A DNA stretch of 64,000 nt, from contig NZ_SJPO01000001.1 of assembly GCF_007859935.1 (NCBI RefSeq), forward strand, positions 62,001 through 126,000. The letters run 5' to 3'. The number at the start of each line of letters is the position of its first letter. Position 1 is the stretch's first letter. This DNA is from Posidoniimonas polymericola. Its GTDB lineage: Bacteria > Planctomycetota > Planctomycetia > Pirellulales > Lacipirellulaceae. Below, piece by piece: positions 42,894 through 51,618 of the stretch. The notes beneath the pieces were generated by a model. That model had not been told where the DNA came from. It saw only the letters and a program-made list of their open reading frames with translations, and did not search any database. The translations under genes were made by a program, and so were the position numbers.

Positions 42894-43319
42894 ATGCAAT
42901 TGACCCCGCACCCCCAGCACACCGCACAGACCGGCCAGACTGCTCGATACGTCCTGCTTGCGGCCGACACGCCAATCGGGCCGGCATGTAACGCGGCGAA
43001 CGGGGGCGAGTCCTACTCGGCGGTCTACGGGTTTAGTGATCGCAGCGCTTACGAGAAGTTCTGCAGCACCAGTCCTGATCCGCTCCGCCCCTACCCGCTA
43101 GTCGGCGGCCTTCTCAAGAATCACCCGACCGGAACGGACGGGAGCGTCAGGCTCGTGGTACTCGACGCGCCGGGGGTCCAGGCGGACTGCCTGCACGCGG
43201 CCACGGTGGACGAGGTCAGCACGGCCCAGCTCAAGCGATCGCCACAGGTCCGAGCGACCTACGTGTTGGACCGCAACGACGCGACAGGCGTCTACACGCC
43301 CGGCCCCTCGCCCGAGTAA
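42894..43319 (+). CDS. Hypothetical protein heading the EI/GT4/GH130 cassette
   Basis: 141 aa, cytosolic, function not recognised. After a polar start the body reads ARYVLLAADTPIGPACNAAN, then YSAVYGFSDRSAYEKFCSTS, YPLVGGLLKNHPTGTDGSVR and LVVLDAPGVQADCLHAATVD, ending ATYVLDRNDATGVY. The mixed alpha/beta pattern suggests a compact folded domain. It lies 64 bases upstream of the Enzyme I gene on the same strand and is probably part of that transcript. The start at 42894 has no strong ribosome-binding site. Confidence 0.55.
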   Translation: MQLTPHPQHTAQTGQTARYVLLAADTPIGPACNAANGGESYSAVYGFSDRSAYEKFCSTSPDPLRPYPLVGGLLKNHPTGTDGSVRLVVLDAPGVQADCLHAATVDEVSTAQLKRSPQVRATYVLDRNDATGVYTPGPSPE

Positions 43320-43383
43320 GGCCGCAGAGTACGTGGGGTAGGCCGGCTGTCACCGGTGGTGGTTCAATCGCGAAGGAACAACA

Positions 43384-45156
43384 ATGACCGTGCTGAAAGG
43401 AATCCCGATCTCACCAGGCTTGGCGAGAGGAACCGCCATCGTTTACGACTTCGATGTTGGTCGGCACCTGACGGTTTCGCAACGCGATGTCTCGACCACG
43501 GAGGTCAAGTCGGAATGGGAACGGCTGGACGAAGCGCTCGCCAAATCCAGTCACGATCTGTCGCTCGTCGCGACATCGGTCACCGCCGGATCGCCCCGGA
43601 GCGCTTCGCTAGCAATCCTTGCCGCCCACGCGGCGATGACCGCGGAGATCGCTTCGCTGGTAAAGCAACACATCGAGAGCGAACTCGTTAACGTCGAACA
43701 GGCGCTCGCGTCGGTCGTCGGTGATTGGGTGGAACGGCTCACTCGGCTTGACAGCGAGTACCTCAGGCAGCGCGAGCAGGATATACGCGACGTCGGGAGG
43801 CGAATGTCTCGCTACTTGGCGGGCTCGCTCGCCTGGAACAAGGGGCCGCTCCCATTGGGCTCGATCGTCGTGGCCCGAGAGCTTTTGCCCTCGGAGGCAA
43901 TCGAGCTAGCCAACTGTGGGGTGGTCGGTATTGTCACGGAACGGGGCGGTCACTACAGCCACACGGCCATCATCGCCCGCTCGCTGGGCATTCCCGCCGT
44001 GTCGCGGGTGCTGCACGCGACGTCGCTGATCCACCCGGGGATGAGTCTGCTTCTCGACGGTGACGAAGGGGTGGTGACGGAGTCGCCGTCGAAGGCGCAG
44101 GGGGTCGACTTCGCCGAACGGCAGCGCCGCCGAGAATTAGAGGTCGCCAACCTGTGGGACGACGCCGGCGAGCCGAGCGTCACAACCGACGGGGTCGAGA
44201 TCACGCTTGTCGGGAACGTAGGCCGCCCGGAGGAAATCGCGTCCGTGCTGAAGAGCAAGCTGAGCGGCGTTGGGTTGTTCCGCACCGAGTTCCTGTTCTT
44301 GGAAGCCGCTGAGCGACCATCGACCGACACCCAGGCCGAAGTCTACGGCGGCATGGCGTCGTGCCTCGGCGGCCTGCCAATGGTGGTCCGGACGTTCGAC
44401 CTAGGCGGAGACAAGCAGCCGCCGTTCCTGTTCACCGAGGGGAGTGAGCAGGACGCAAACCTGTTCGTGCGGGGGCTGCGGTTCTCGCTCGCGGAAGGGC
44501 GCCTGTTCGAGTCCCAGATCCGCGCGATCCTGAAAGTCACGCGGACGGCGGACCTACGCATCTTGCTGCCGATGGTGGTCGGGTTGGACGGCTTCGCCCG
44601 CGCGGTGGCGGTCATCGAACGCATCGCCGTGGAGTGTGGGCTGCCCCGGACGCCACCGATCGGGGCGATGATCGAAACGCCCGCATCACTCTACGCACTG
44701 GATCAGATCCTCGACCTGGCGGACTTCGTGGCGATTGGCACGAACGATCTGACCCAGTACATGCTCGCCACCGAACGGGGCCTGGCGGACAAGAGCGAGG
44801 ACTGCTCGGCGATGCACCCCGCGGTACTCCAGGCAATCCGTCAAATCGTCGCGGCGGGCGTCAGGCTGCAGTGCCCGGTGAGCGTCTGTGGCGAGGAAGC
44901 GGGGAACCCCGATTTTGCATGCCTGCTTGTCGGCCTCGGGATACGCGAGCTTAGCCTCAGCCCATCGCAGGCTGGGGTGGTGCGGCAAGCGATTCGCGCG
45001 ATCGACTCGAAGTCCGCACAGGCGATCGCGGAACAGGCGATCGCCTGCGGCAACACCTCCGACGTGCGGGCGCTGGTAGCCCGGTGGCGTTCGGGAGCCA
45101 CGGAGTCGCCGGACGGCGCCGCTGGTTCTCCCGCGGTCGTCGTCGCAGACCACTGA
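43384..45156 (+). CDS. Phosphoenolpyruvate-protein phosphotransferase (PTS Enzyme I)
   Basis: 590 aa, complete Enzyme I. It autophosphorylates on His from PEP and passes the phosphate to HPr. Start MTVLKGIPISPGLARGTAIV; swivelling phospho-His domain with GGHYSHTAIIARSLGIPAV (His near residue 193); PEP-binding barrel with GLFRTEFLFLEAAERP, RTFDLGGDKQPPF, and FVAIGTNDLTQYMLATERG. The catalytic Cys is in PVSVCGEEAGNP (near 502, as in E. coli). No HPr, EIIA, EIIB or EIIC gene is nearby, so the enzyme may serve a regulatory PTS or an HPr encoded elsewhere. It heads a block with a zinc-ribbon protein, a GT4 fusion and a GH130 enzyme, hinting that PEP supply and an intracellular glycan pathway are linked (inference). 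Confidence 0.92.
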   Translation: MTVLKGIPISPGLARGTAIVYDFDVGRHLTVSQRDVSTTEVKSEWERLDEALAKSSHDLSLVATSVTAGSPRSASLAILAAHAAMTAEIASLVKQHIESELVNVEQALASVVGDWVERLTRLDSEYLRQREQDIRDVGRRMSRYLAGSLAWNKGPLPLGSIVVARELLPSEAIELANCGVVGIVTERGGHYSHTAIIARSLGIPAVSRVLHATSLIHPGMSLLLDGDEGVVTESPSKAQGVDFAERQRRRELEVANLWDDAGEPSVTTDGVEITLVGNVGRPEEIASVLKSKLSGVGLFRTEFLFLEAAERPSTDTQAEVYGGMASCLGGLPMVVRTFDLGGDKQPPFLFTEGSEQDANLFVRGLRFSLAEGRLFESQIRAILKVTRTADLRILLPMVVGLDGFARAVAVIERIAVECGLPRTPPIGAMIETPASLYALDQILDLADFVAIGTNDLTQYMLATERGLADKSEDCSAMHPAVLQAIRQIVAAGVRLQCPVSVCGEEAGNPDFACLLVGLGIRELSLSPSQAGVVRQAIRAIDSKSAQAIAEQAIACGNTSDVRALVARWRSGATESPDGAAGSPAVVVADH

Positions 45157-45261
45157 CGCAAAAGGCGCTTAGCGACTCGAGACGACTCGGAATCTTTCAC
45201 CAGGGCAGACCTTTCACAACAGGATCGACGCTGACCCCCGCCTGGGACCGCAGCGCAAGCC

Positions 45262-45501
45262 ATGAGCGAGAAGAAACCGCTGCCGCTAGACATAAGTGTA
45301 AAGCCAAAACCTAGTGTGTGTCCCGTGTGCGGGCATTCGTCCTACTCACGGGCCGGCATCCACCCGCAGTGCGTCGGCGTGCAGGTGGACAAGAAGCACC
45401 GCACCCAGCAGGCGCTGGAAGCAAAGGCGGCCGTCAATCAGGACGATGGGGACGCGCCGAGCACGCCGTCACCTTCATCGCCCACGGCAGAGTCGAACTG
45501 A
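45262..45501 (+). CDS. Small single-zinc-ribbon protein
   Basis: 79 aa. A Cys-x2-Cys pair (SVCPVCGHSSYSRAGIHPQC, residues about 19-38) with a later Cys forms a probable one-site zinc motif. The rest is charged (KKHRTQQALEAKAAV) with a Ser/Pro/Thr-rich tail. It lies between the Enzyme I and GT4 genes on the same strand, suggesting co-expression. The function is unknown; a small regulatory or adaptor protein is the most that can be said. Confidence 0.55.
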   Translation: MSEKKPLPLDISVKPKPSVCPVCGHSSYSRAGIHPQCVGVQVDKKHRTQQALEAKAAVNQDDGDAPSTPSPSSPTAESN

Positions 45502-45554
45502 GACGCGGGCGTCTCGGTGGCGGAAATAGCAGCAGCAGTATCAGGAGCCTCAAA

Positions 45555-47879
45555 TTGGCTAATCCAGAAGTCCGGAAGATCGCTTTCGTCGGCGACTACT
45601 TCCCTCGCAAGTGTGGCATCGCCACCTTTACCCACGACCTGCGGAAAGCGGTGACCGAACTGGGGGCGGAGTGCCCGGTCGTTCCCGTGGACGACATCGA
45701 GGGCGGCTACGATTACCCCCCGGAGGTAAGGTTTCAGATCGCAGAGCAGGACCGCGAGTGCTACAGCCGCGCGGCCGACTACCTGAACCACAGCAACGTG
45801 GACGTGGTGTCGCTCCAGCATGAGTTCGGCATTTATGGCGGACCGGGCGGAGCGCACATCATCACCTTCATGCGCAGCTTGCGGTTGCCGGTAGTGACGA
45901 CCCTGCACACCGTGCTCCCCGAGCCCAACGATACGCAGCGTCGGGTCATGGGGCAGCTGCTGGACCTCTCGACCCGGTTGGTGGTGATGACCGAACGAAG
46001 CCGGTCCACCCTGATCACCGTGTACAAGGTCAGCGAATCCAAGATTGATCTGATTGCCCACGGCATCCCGGACCGGCCGTTCGCGGACCCCAACTTCTTT
46101 AAGGATCAGTTCGGCGTCGAAGGCAGGCACGTCGGGCTGACCTTCGGGCTGCTCTCCCCCAACAAGGGGATCGAGAACGTGCTGAAGGCGCTCCCCGCCG
46201 TGATCCGGGTGGAGCCGAACTTCGTGTACCTGGTGCTTGGGGCGACGCACCCGAGCCTGCTGCGCGCCGAAGGAGAGAAGTACAGGATCGGCCTTGAACG
46301 CATGGCCAAGGAGTTGGGCGTGCAGAAGAATGTCGTGTTCTACAACCGGTTTGTCGACCTGGCCGAGCTGACGGACTTCATCGGCGCGTCGGACCTGTAC
46401 ATCACGCCCTACCTGAACGCCGCGCAGGCAGTGTCTGGCACGCTCGCCTATTCCTTTGGGTGCGGGCAGGCGGTGATCTCAACGCCCTACTGGCACGCGG
46501 AAGAGCTGCTCGCAGACGGCCGGGGAGTGCTGGTGCCCTTCGACGACCCCGATGCGATCGGTCGAGAAATCCTCGCGCTGCTAGGCGACGAGAAGCGGCG
46601 GCACGCGATGCGGAAACGAGCCTACCTGCTGGGGCGTGAGATGGTCTGGAGCCACGTGGCCGGGCAGTACTTGGCGTCGTTTGAGCAGGCGCGTCTGAGC
46701 CGGCGTCAGTCGGCCAAGCCGCTCGCCATCCGTACGCTTGAGGAGCAGCCGCTCGCCCTGCCGAGAATGAACCTTGAGCACGTGCTGCGGATGACCGACT
46801 CAACGGGCATCTTCCAGCACGCGACTTTCTCGCTCCCGAACTTTGAGGAGGGGTACTGCACCGACGACAACGCCCGCGCGCTGCTGCTGATGGTGTTGCT
46901 GGAGGATCTTGGGAGGAACTCCCCCGAGGTGCAGCAGGTCGCGTCGAGCGCGGCGGCGTTCCTGAACTACGCGTTCAGTCGCGAGACCGGGCGGTTCAAG
47001 AACTTCATGAGCTTTGATCGACGCTGGCTGGAGCGCGATGGTTCCGACGACTCGCAGGGGCGCTCGGTCTGGGCTTTGGGGGCCTGCGTGGGGAGGTCCC
47101 GCAGCCAGAGCCTGCAGTCGTGGGCGGTCCAGCTCTTCCACCAGGCGCTGCCCGCCTGCGCCGAGACAACCTCGCCGCGGACCTGGGCGTTGGCGCTGAT
47201 CGGCATCCACGAGTACTTGCGCCGGTTCAGCGGCGACCGCCTGGTGGATCAGATGCGGGACACGCTGACCACCAAGCTGGTGGACCTCTACCGCCGGACG
47301 GCCACCGACGAATGGCCCTGGTTCGAGGACGTGGCGTCCTACGCCAACGCCAAACTGCCGCACGCGCTGATCCTCAGCGGCCGCTGGGCCGGCAACCAAG
47401 AGGCGCTCGATATCGGCCTCCGGTCACTCCGCTGGCTAGCGGCCAAGCAGCTTTCGCCAGAGGGGCGTTTCCGCCCCATCGGCTGTAACGGGTTCTGCCG
47501 ACAAGGGCAGCCGGTCGCGGAGTTCGACCAGCAGCCCATCGAGGCGCACGCCATGGTCTCGGCCGCTATCGAGGCCCATTCCGCCGATGACGACCCGTTC
47601 TGGATGGAGCAAGCCCACCTGGCGTTTGACTGGTTCCTCGGACGCAACGACCACGGGCTGCCCCTCTACAACCCGAGCACCGGCGGCTGTCACGACGGGC
47701 TACAGGAGAATTCCGTCAACGAGAATCAGGGCGCCGAGTCGACGCTGGCGTTCTTGCTTTCGCTGGCCGAGCTCGAGCAGTTGGCAAACTCTCTGGCAAT
47801 CGGCAGCCCCATCGCCGACGGACCGCCTGGCGGCCTCTCCGGCGCCCTAATGGATTCGAGGCTCGTGCATGCTAGCTAA
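45555..47879 (+). CDS. GT4-family glycosyltransferase fused to an alpha/alpha-toroid domain
   Basis: 774 aa from a TTG at 45555. AGGAG (45543-45547) is 7 bases upstream and the protein then begins ANPEVRKIAFVGDYFPRKCG, a normal GT-B N-terminus; the longer frame to 45318 overlaps the zinc-ribbon gene and looks spurious. GT4 part (to about 385): VVSLQHEFGIYGGPGGAHII, GLLSPNKGIENVLKALPAVI, LGVQKNVVFYNRFVDLAELT, and the donor-site region ISTPYWHAEELLADGRGVLV. C-terminal part (about 400-765): six-hairpin-like repeats, with EEGYCTDDNARALLL, DSQGRSVWALGACVGRS, TDEWPWFEDVASYANAKLPH and GCHDGLQENSVNENQGAEST. It probably makes and trims one glycoside. Its stop overlaps the GH130 start by 11 bases. Confidence 0.85.
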   Translation: MANPEVRKIAFVGDYFPRKCGIATFTHDLRKAVTELGAECPVVPVDDIEGGYDYPPEVRFQIAEQDRECYSRAADYLNHSNVDVVSLQHEFGIYGGPGGAHIITFMRSLRLPVVTTLHTVLPEPNDTQRRVMGQLLDLSTRLVVMTERSRSTLITVYKVSESKIDLIAHGIPDRPFADPNFFKDQFGVEGRHVGLTFGLLSPNKGIENVLKALPAVIRVEPNFVYLVLGATHPSLLRAEGEKYRIGLERMAKELGVQKNVVFYNRFVDLAELTDFIGASDLYITPYLNAAQAVSGTLAYSFGCGQAVISTPYWHAEELLADGRGVLVPFDDPDAIGREILALLGDEKRRHAMRKRAYLLGREMVWSHVAGQYLASFEQARLSRRQSAKPLAIRTLEEQPLALPRMNLEHVLRMTDSTGIFQHATFSLPNFEEGYCTDDNARALLLMVLLEDLGRNSPEVQQVASSAAAFLNYAFSRETGRFKNFMSFDRRWLERDGSDDSQGRSVWALGACVGRSRSQSLQSWAVQLFHQALPACAETTSPRTWALALIGIHEYLRRFSGDRLVDQMRDTLTTKLVDLYRRTATDEWPWFEDVASYANAKLPHALILSGRWAGNQEALDIGLRSLRWLAAKQLSPEGRFRPIGCNGFCRQGQPVAEFDQQPIEAHAMVSAAIEAHSADDDPFWMEQAHLAFDWFLGRNDHGLPLYNPSTGGCHDGLQENSVNENQGAESTLAFLLSLAELEQLANSLAIGSPIADGPPGGLSGALMDSRLVHAS

Positions 47880-49320
47880 ACGCACCGGGATCATCCTCAA
47901 GCCCGACAGCAGGCGGGTTGTCCTCCGTCCGTTCATCCCGTCCGCGGCGGAGCGGCGGTTGAAGATTGTCGCCAGGGTGTCGGCGCTGCCGGACGCGGTG
48001 GTCGATGACCTCATCGGCCAAGTGCTGCAAGACTTCCATGGGCGCCATCAACGCCCCGGCGAGTTCTTTGGAGATCGGTTCCAGGACGTCCGTGAGCACG
48101 TGCTCACGGACGCGTCACTCAGCGAGAACCGGAAGCTGCTTATCGGCGCGTACTTCACGCAGGAGTACGCCCTGGAGTCTGCCGCCCTGTTTAATCCGTC
48201 GATGGTGTGGCACCCGGATCAGTCGAACGTGCCGAACGGGTCGAAGCGGTTCCTGCTCAGCCTCCGTGCGATTGGCGAAGGCCACTTGTCGTCGATCACG
48301 TTCCGATCAGGGACCGTCGACGCCGCCAACAAGATCGTCGTGGACGAGCCGACCCGCTTCGCCACCGCGCCTAGGGTTGCGCCCGACGCCGAGTACGACA
48401 AGGCGTTGTTCACGCGGAAGCTCGCAGAGATGGGCCTGTCCAACAGGTTCACCAGGATAACCCTGGGAAGACTAGGCGTGGGGTTCACGCTGGAAGAGCT
48501 AGAGGCGTCGCTCACCGCCGCCATCCAGGAGAACCGTGCTCGCGAGCAGGAGTTCGGACCCACGCGAGACGGGGTCCGGACGCTGGCGAGATCGAACTAC
48601 GAGATCGCCTACACGGCAGAGCAAGATCTGTCTGAGCGGCTCATCTTTCCCTACGGCCCCACAGAGACTAATGGCATCGAAGACGCCAGGTTCGTCGAGT
48701 TCCAGCGTGAAGATGGCAGCGTGCGGTACTACGCCACCTACAGCGCCTACGACGGCAAGATTGTGCTGCCGCAGCTGCTCGAGACCAAAGACTTCCTGCG
48801 GTTCCGGATGCACACGCTTAACGGCCCGGCGGTCGCCAACAAGGGGCTGGCCCTCTTCCCCAGGACCATCAACGGCCGGTATGTCATGCTCTCCCGGCAG
48901 GATGGCGAGAACCTGTATGTGATGGACTCAGACAACCTCTGCTTCTGGCACGACAAGCGACCGCTCGCCAAGCCGACGAACCCCTGGGAGTTTGTGCAGA
49001 TCGGTAACTGTGGCTCTCCGATCGAGCTCGACGAGGGCTGGCTGGTGCTGACCCATGGGGTCGGGCCAATGCGGCGGTACTGCATCGGCGCCATGCTGCT
49101 TGACCTGGATGACCCCACCCGCGTGATCCGAAGATTGACCGAGCCGCTGCTCACGCCCGACGAGAACGAGCGTGAAGGGTATGTCCCGAATGTCGTGTAC
49201 AGCTGCGGCGCGGCCGTGCACAACAACGAACTCATCCTGCCGTACGCGATGTCGGACTACGCCTCGAGCTTCGCGACAGTTAACCTCGATGAGCTGCTGT
49301 CCGCAATGGACCTTGAGTAG
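47869..49320 (+). CDS. GH130-family beta-mannoside phosphorylase/mannosidase-like enzyme
   Basis: 483 aa. Five-bladed propeller of GH130: family positions appear as ESAALFNPSMVWHPDQSN, LSLRAIGEGHLSSITFRSG, NGIEDARFVEFQREDG (general acid Asp context), YSAYDGKIVLP, WHDKRPLAKPTNPWEF and EREGYVPNVVYSCGAAVHNN. GH130 members phosphorolyse or hydrolyse beta-1,2- or beta-1,4-linked mannosides. The N-terminal 110 residues before the propeller are an extra helical region. It is cytosolic (no signal). The 11-base overlap with the GT4 fusion argues for translational coupling and a common substrate, plausibly a beta-mannose-containing intracellular glycan (inference). Confidence 0.88.
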   Translation: MLAKRTGIILKPDSRRVVLRPFIPSAAERRLKIVARVSALPDAVVDDLIGQVLQDFHGRHQRPGEFFGDRFQDVREHVLTDASLSENRKLLIGAYFTQEYALESAALFNPSMVWHPDQSNVPNGSKRFLLSLRAIGEGHLSSITFRSGTVDAANKIVVDEPTRFATAPRVAPDAEYDKALFTRKLAEMGLSNRFTRITLGRLGVGFTLEELEASLTAAIQENRAREQEFGPTRDGVRTLARSNYEIAYTAEQDLSERLIFPYGPTETNGIEDARFVEFQREDGSVRYYATYSAYDGKIVLPQLLETKDFLRFRMHTLNGPAVANKGLALFPRTINGRYVMLSRQDGENLYVMDSDNLCFWHDKRPLAKPTNPWEFVQIGNCGSPIELDEGWLVLTHGVGPMRRYCIGAMLLDLDDPTRVIRRLTEPLLTPDENEREGYVPNVVYSCGAAVHNNELILPYAMSDYASSFATVNLDELLSAMDLE

Positions 49321-49637
49321 AGCGGGGCGATGCGGCCGGGCAAGCCTGTTGGAAGACCTACCCCGTTGGCTACCACCTGTGCTTCATCAAAGCCAAAATT
49401 GCATTCGAACAGCAGGCAACTTCTTCTCTCCAATGCTACCGCCGATTGCAAGTTGACGCACAAGCAACGTCGCTGGCACGGACATGATTCTGGATCCCAC
49501 CGCCGGAGATTTGACGGCTCCCGCTTCCCCGCTTGTTGGGCGCCTCGCGGTTATTGGCCAAAAGTACCCGAAGTTGGACCAATCGCGGGCTCGAACGCTC
49601 TGATGCGACTGCGGGAGGCGTAAAAGACGAATGGCAC
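49321..49637. other. Intergenic region after the GH130 gene
   Basis: About 315 bases with no credible gene. Codon content is mixed, and there is no strong hairpin followed by T-run. It leads into the IS4-type fragment at 49638. Confidence 0.4.
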
Positions 49638-49770
49638 TTAGATCGCCATAAGCCCCTTGCGCATCAACCGTTTGAGTTCCTTTCGAGGCTTGGTCATCAT
49701 AGCTGCCTTGCGAGGATTCCGTTTTCTCATGCGAGGTTCATAGCGAACAGGGCGCTCGGCCGTCTGCGCA
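49638..49770 (-). pseudogene. Fragment of an IS4-type transposase C-terminus
   Basis: The minus-strand frame ends TAERPVRYEPRMRKRNPRKA, then MMTKPRKELKRLMRKGLMAI. An RxEPRxxKRRPK...TKPR pattern is the usual end of IS4-family (DDE_Tnp_1) transposases. Upstream of about 49770 the frame loses any resemblance, and no DDE residues remain. Only some 40 codons are recognisable, so this is a remnant, not a gene. It marks the right side of the accessory stretch. Confidence 0.5.
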
Positions 49771-50167
49771 AAGCCGTTGCGAGGCTGGACGTGAAGAGCC
49801 GTGACGCCCCGCTGGCTGCCATTCCACAAGTCTATCGCAGCGGCTTTGTGTCGCCGTCTCGCTGGAACTCCGGTGCGGCGCGAACGCCTACGTTCCTGCG
49901 AGACGCACAACGCTGGAGTACGGGTGATCCTATAAGGCCGTAAACTCCTGCGGCTGGTGGCCAACGGAGAGCACCTAGGGCCTGCCACCGCCAGCCTCAG
50001 CAGGAACAGTGCGCCGGCCAAGACCCCCCGGAGGGCAGCGAGGATCTGCTGGGCCTTGGGCAGGTCGTGCTGGGCGACGTCCTCGGCAATCGGCGGCCAG
50101 CAGGCGAACGCCCCGGCCTCCGACGGGAGGGACGGCATTGCGCAGCACAGCGTGACGGCTCCGCCGG
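49771..50167. other. Intergenic region, no feature recognised
   Basis: About 400 bases between the transposase fragment and the lipoprotein gene. Plus-strand frames here are open but have no domain, signal or ribosome-binding site. Parts may be further degraded IS sequence, which I cannot confirm. Confidence 0.35.
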
Positions 50168-50791
50168 CTACTCGACCGTTTCGCCGGTCATCTGGTAGAT
50201 CGCCAGCGGCCGGCCGTCGGGGCCCGGGAACTCCTCGACCGCCAGCCGGCCCTCGACCGACACCGGGCGGATCGAGAACTCGGTCGACTCGCCCGGCTCC
50301 ATGCTCACCAGGATGCAGTCGTACAGCGCGGCGCCGGGGCCGAAGCAGCACTCCTGGTTGTCGCGGACGAGCACGAACTGCTTGATGCCGCGCTTCTGGG
50401 CGGTCGGCAGGATGTAGCCGCGGATGCGGATCCGCTGGCCGTGGAGCGCCTCGATCGAGGGGGTCAGCATGCTGCGGAAGAACGCCGCGTCGGGCTCGAT
50501 GTCGAAGGCCAGGTCGTCGAAGGTCTGGTCGATCAGCCGGTCGGGGTCCCTCGCCACGGGCGCGGGGTCCGACGGCCGCGGCTCCGCTGACTCGCTCTGC
50601 GCGCGTCCTGCGGAGTCGGCAGCCGCGTCGGTCTCGGCCGGTGGGTCGCTGGCCTGAGGGGCAGCGGCTGGATCGCTGAGGCTGTCGGCGGTCGTCTTAA
50701 GCGGGGGCAGCGAGCCGTCGGCGCCCGGCTCGCAGCCCGACAGCAGCAGGGCGCCGGTCAGTCCGCAGAGGGTTGCTAGCAGGCGTGGCAC
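50168..50791 (-). CDS. Lipoprotein with CCFG-motif domain
   Basis: 207 aa from a GTG at 50791 (AGGAAAGGG upstream). It gives a lipoprotein signal: VPRLLATLCGLTGALLLSGC, with LLSGC as lipobox and Cys about residue 20. A low-complexity Ala/Asp/Pro/Ser linker runs to about residue 85. The C-terminal domain contains RIRIRGYILPTAQKRGIKQF, then VLVRDNQECCFGPGAALYDC and SVEGRLAVEEFPGPDGRPLA. The same domain is in the next gene upstream (IFIKGYMRP, LVRDNNQCCFGDAS, VGGRLSVR), so they are paralogues. It looks distantly related to DUF3299-type domains. It is anchored to a membrane facing the periplasm. Function unknown. Confidence 0.72.
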   Translation of the reverse strand: MPRLLATLCGLTGALLLSGCEPGADGSLPPLKTTADSLSDPAAAPQASDPPAETDAAADSAGRAQSESAEPRPSDPAPVARDPDRLIDQTFDDLAFDIEPDAAFFRSMLTPSIEALHGQRIRIRGYILPTAQKRGIKQFVLVRDNQECCFGPGAALYDCILVSMEPGESTEFSIRPVSVEGRLAVEEFPGPDGRPLAIYQMTGETVE

Positions 50792-50883
50792 GGGGGACGG
50801 CCCTTTCCTTGGGGTCGGTCGCCTGGGGGGGCGAGGCGGCGCCGCTAGCAACGCGACGCGCGGGGGCGTGGCCGCCCAGCCGC

Positions 50884-51618
50884 TTACTTTATGTAGTCGC
50901 CTTCGAGCGAATACACCAGCTCAGGTTCCCCCTGGGAGAGGTTGCCCAGCCGCACCGACAAGCGGCCGCCGACGCGGTACAGGCCGAGGTTCTGGTCGGC
51001 CGTGTGGTCGCCGGTTAGGTTCACCATGATCTGGTCGAAGTACATCACCTTGCTGGCGTCGCCGAAGCAGCACTGGTTGTTGTCGCGGACCAGCAGGAAC
51101 TCCTTGTTGCCCTTCTGGAACTTGGCGGAGTCGGGCCGCATGTAGCCCTTGATGAAGATCGGGTCGCCCGACTTGATGTGCTCGCCGATCTCTGTGGGGA
51201 TCGGGCGGCCGGCCAGCTCGTCGTCCTCGGACGGCTTCATCTCCTCGAACGAGATCGGTGAGTATCCCTCGGGGACTTCAGTAGCAAAGAAGTAGCCGCC
51301 GTAGGCTGTTCCAGTGATCAAAGCGACAAGAGAAAACGCAAGCCCCATCTTGGCAAGCTTTTCGCCAGTGTAGACATCGCTATTCGCTCTTATCGAACGA
51401 AATGCTATCCACGAGACTCCAAGGCCGATCAGCGGAACACCTGCGAGCGGAAGCATGTACTGGGCGTAATCAAGGCTAGATACGCCGAGTGGGTAGAACA
51501 CAACTGATACGATTCCGAGCAACGCCCCGACGATCGACCCGGCGTGCAGCGCACGGTAGCTGGCGGCGTCTTCGTACGGCTCGGTCGAGGTTTCGGGCTC
51601 GAGGGTGAGCGTGCTCAT
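50884..51618 (-). CDS. Membrane protein with CCFG-motif domain
   Basis: 244 aa from the ATG at 51618 (MSTLTLEPETSTEPYED). Three membrane segments (SIVGALLGIVSVVFYPLG, YMLPLAGVPLIGLGVSWIAF, MGLAFSLVALITGTAYGGYF) lie between about residues 28 and 112, in a DUF4190-like arrangement. The external domain shares its core with the lipoprotein downstream: DPIFIKGYMRPDSAKFQKGN, then FLLVRDNNQCCFGDASKVMY. The CCFG cysteine pair might bind metal or form a disulfide (inference). The stretch coding the membrane part (about 51290-51500) is visibly less GC-rich than its surroundings. Co-transcribed with the lipoprotein. Confidence 0.75.
   Translation of the reverse strand: MSTLTLEPETSTEPYEDAASYRALHAGSIVGALLGIVSVVFYPLGVSSLDYAQYMLPLAGVPLIGLGVSWIAFRSIRANSDVYTGEKLAKMGLAFSLVALITGTAYGGYFFATEVPEGYSPISFEEMKPSEDDELAGRPIPTEIGEHIKSGDPIFIKGYMRPDSAKFQKGNKEFLLVRDNNQCCFGDASKVMYFDQIMVNLTGDHTADQNLGLYRVGGRLSVRLGNLSQGEPELVYSLEGDYIK

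Noticed and set aside
45318-45554. Longer N-terminus of the GT4 fusion (79 extra codons)
   Set aside because: It overlaps the zinc-ribbon gene, is Arg/Gly-rich and lacks a ribosome-binding site. The TTG at 45555 has AGGAG 7 bases upstream and begins at a normal GT-B sequence.
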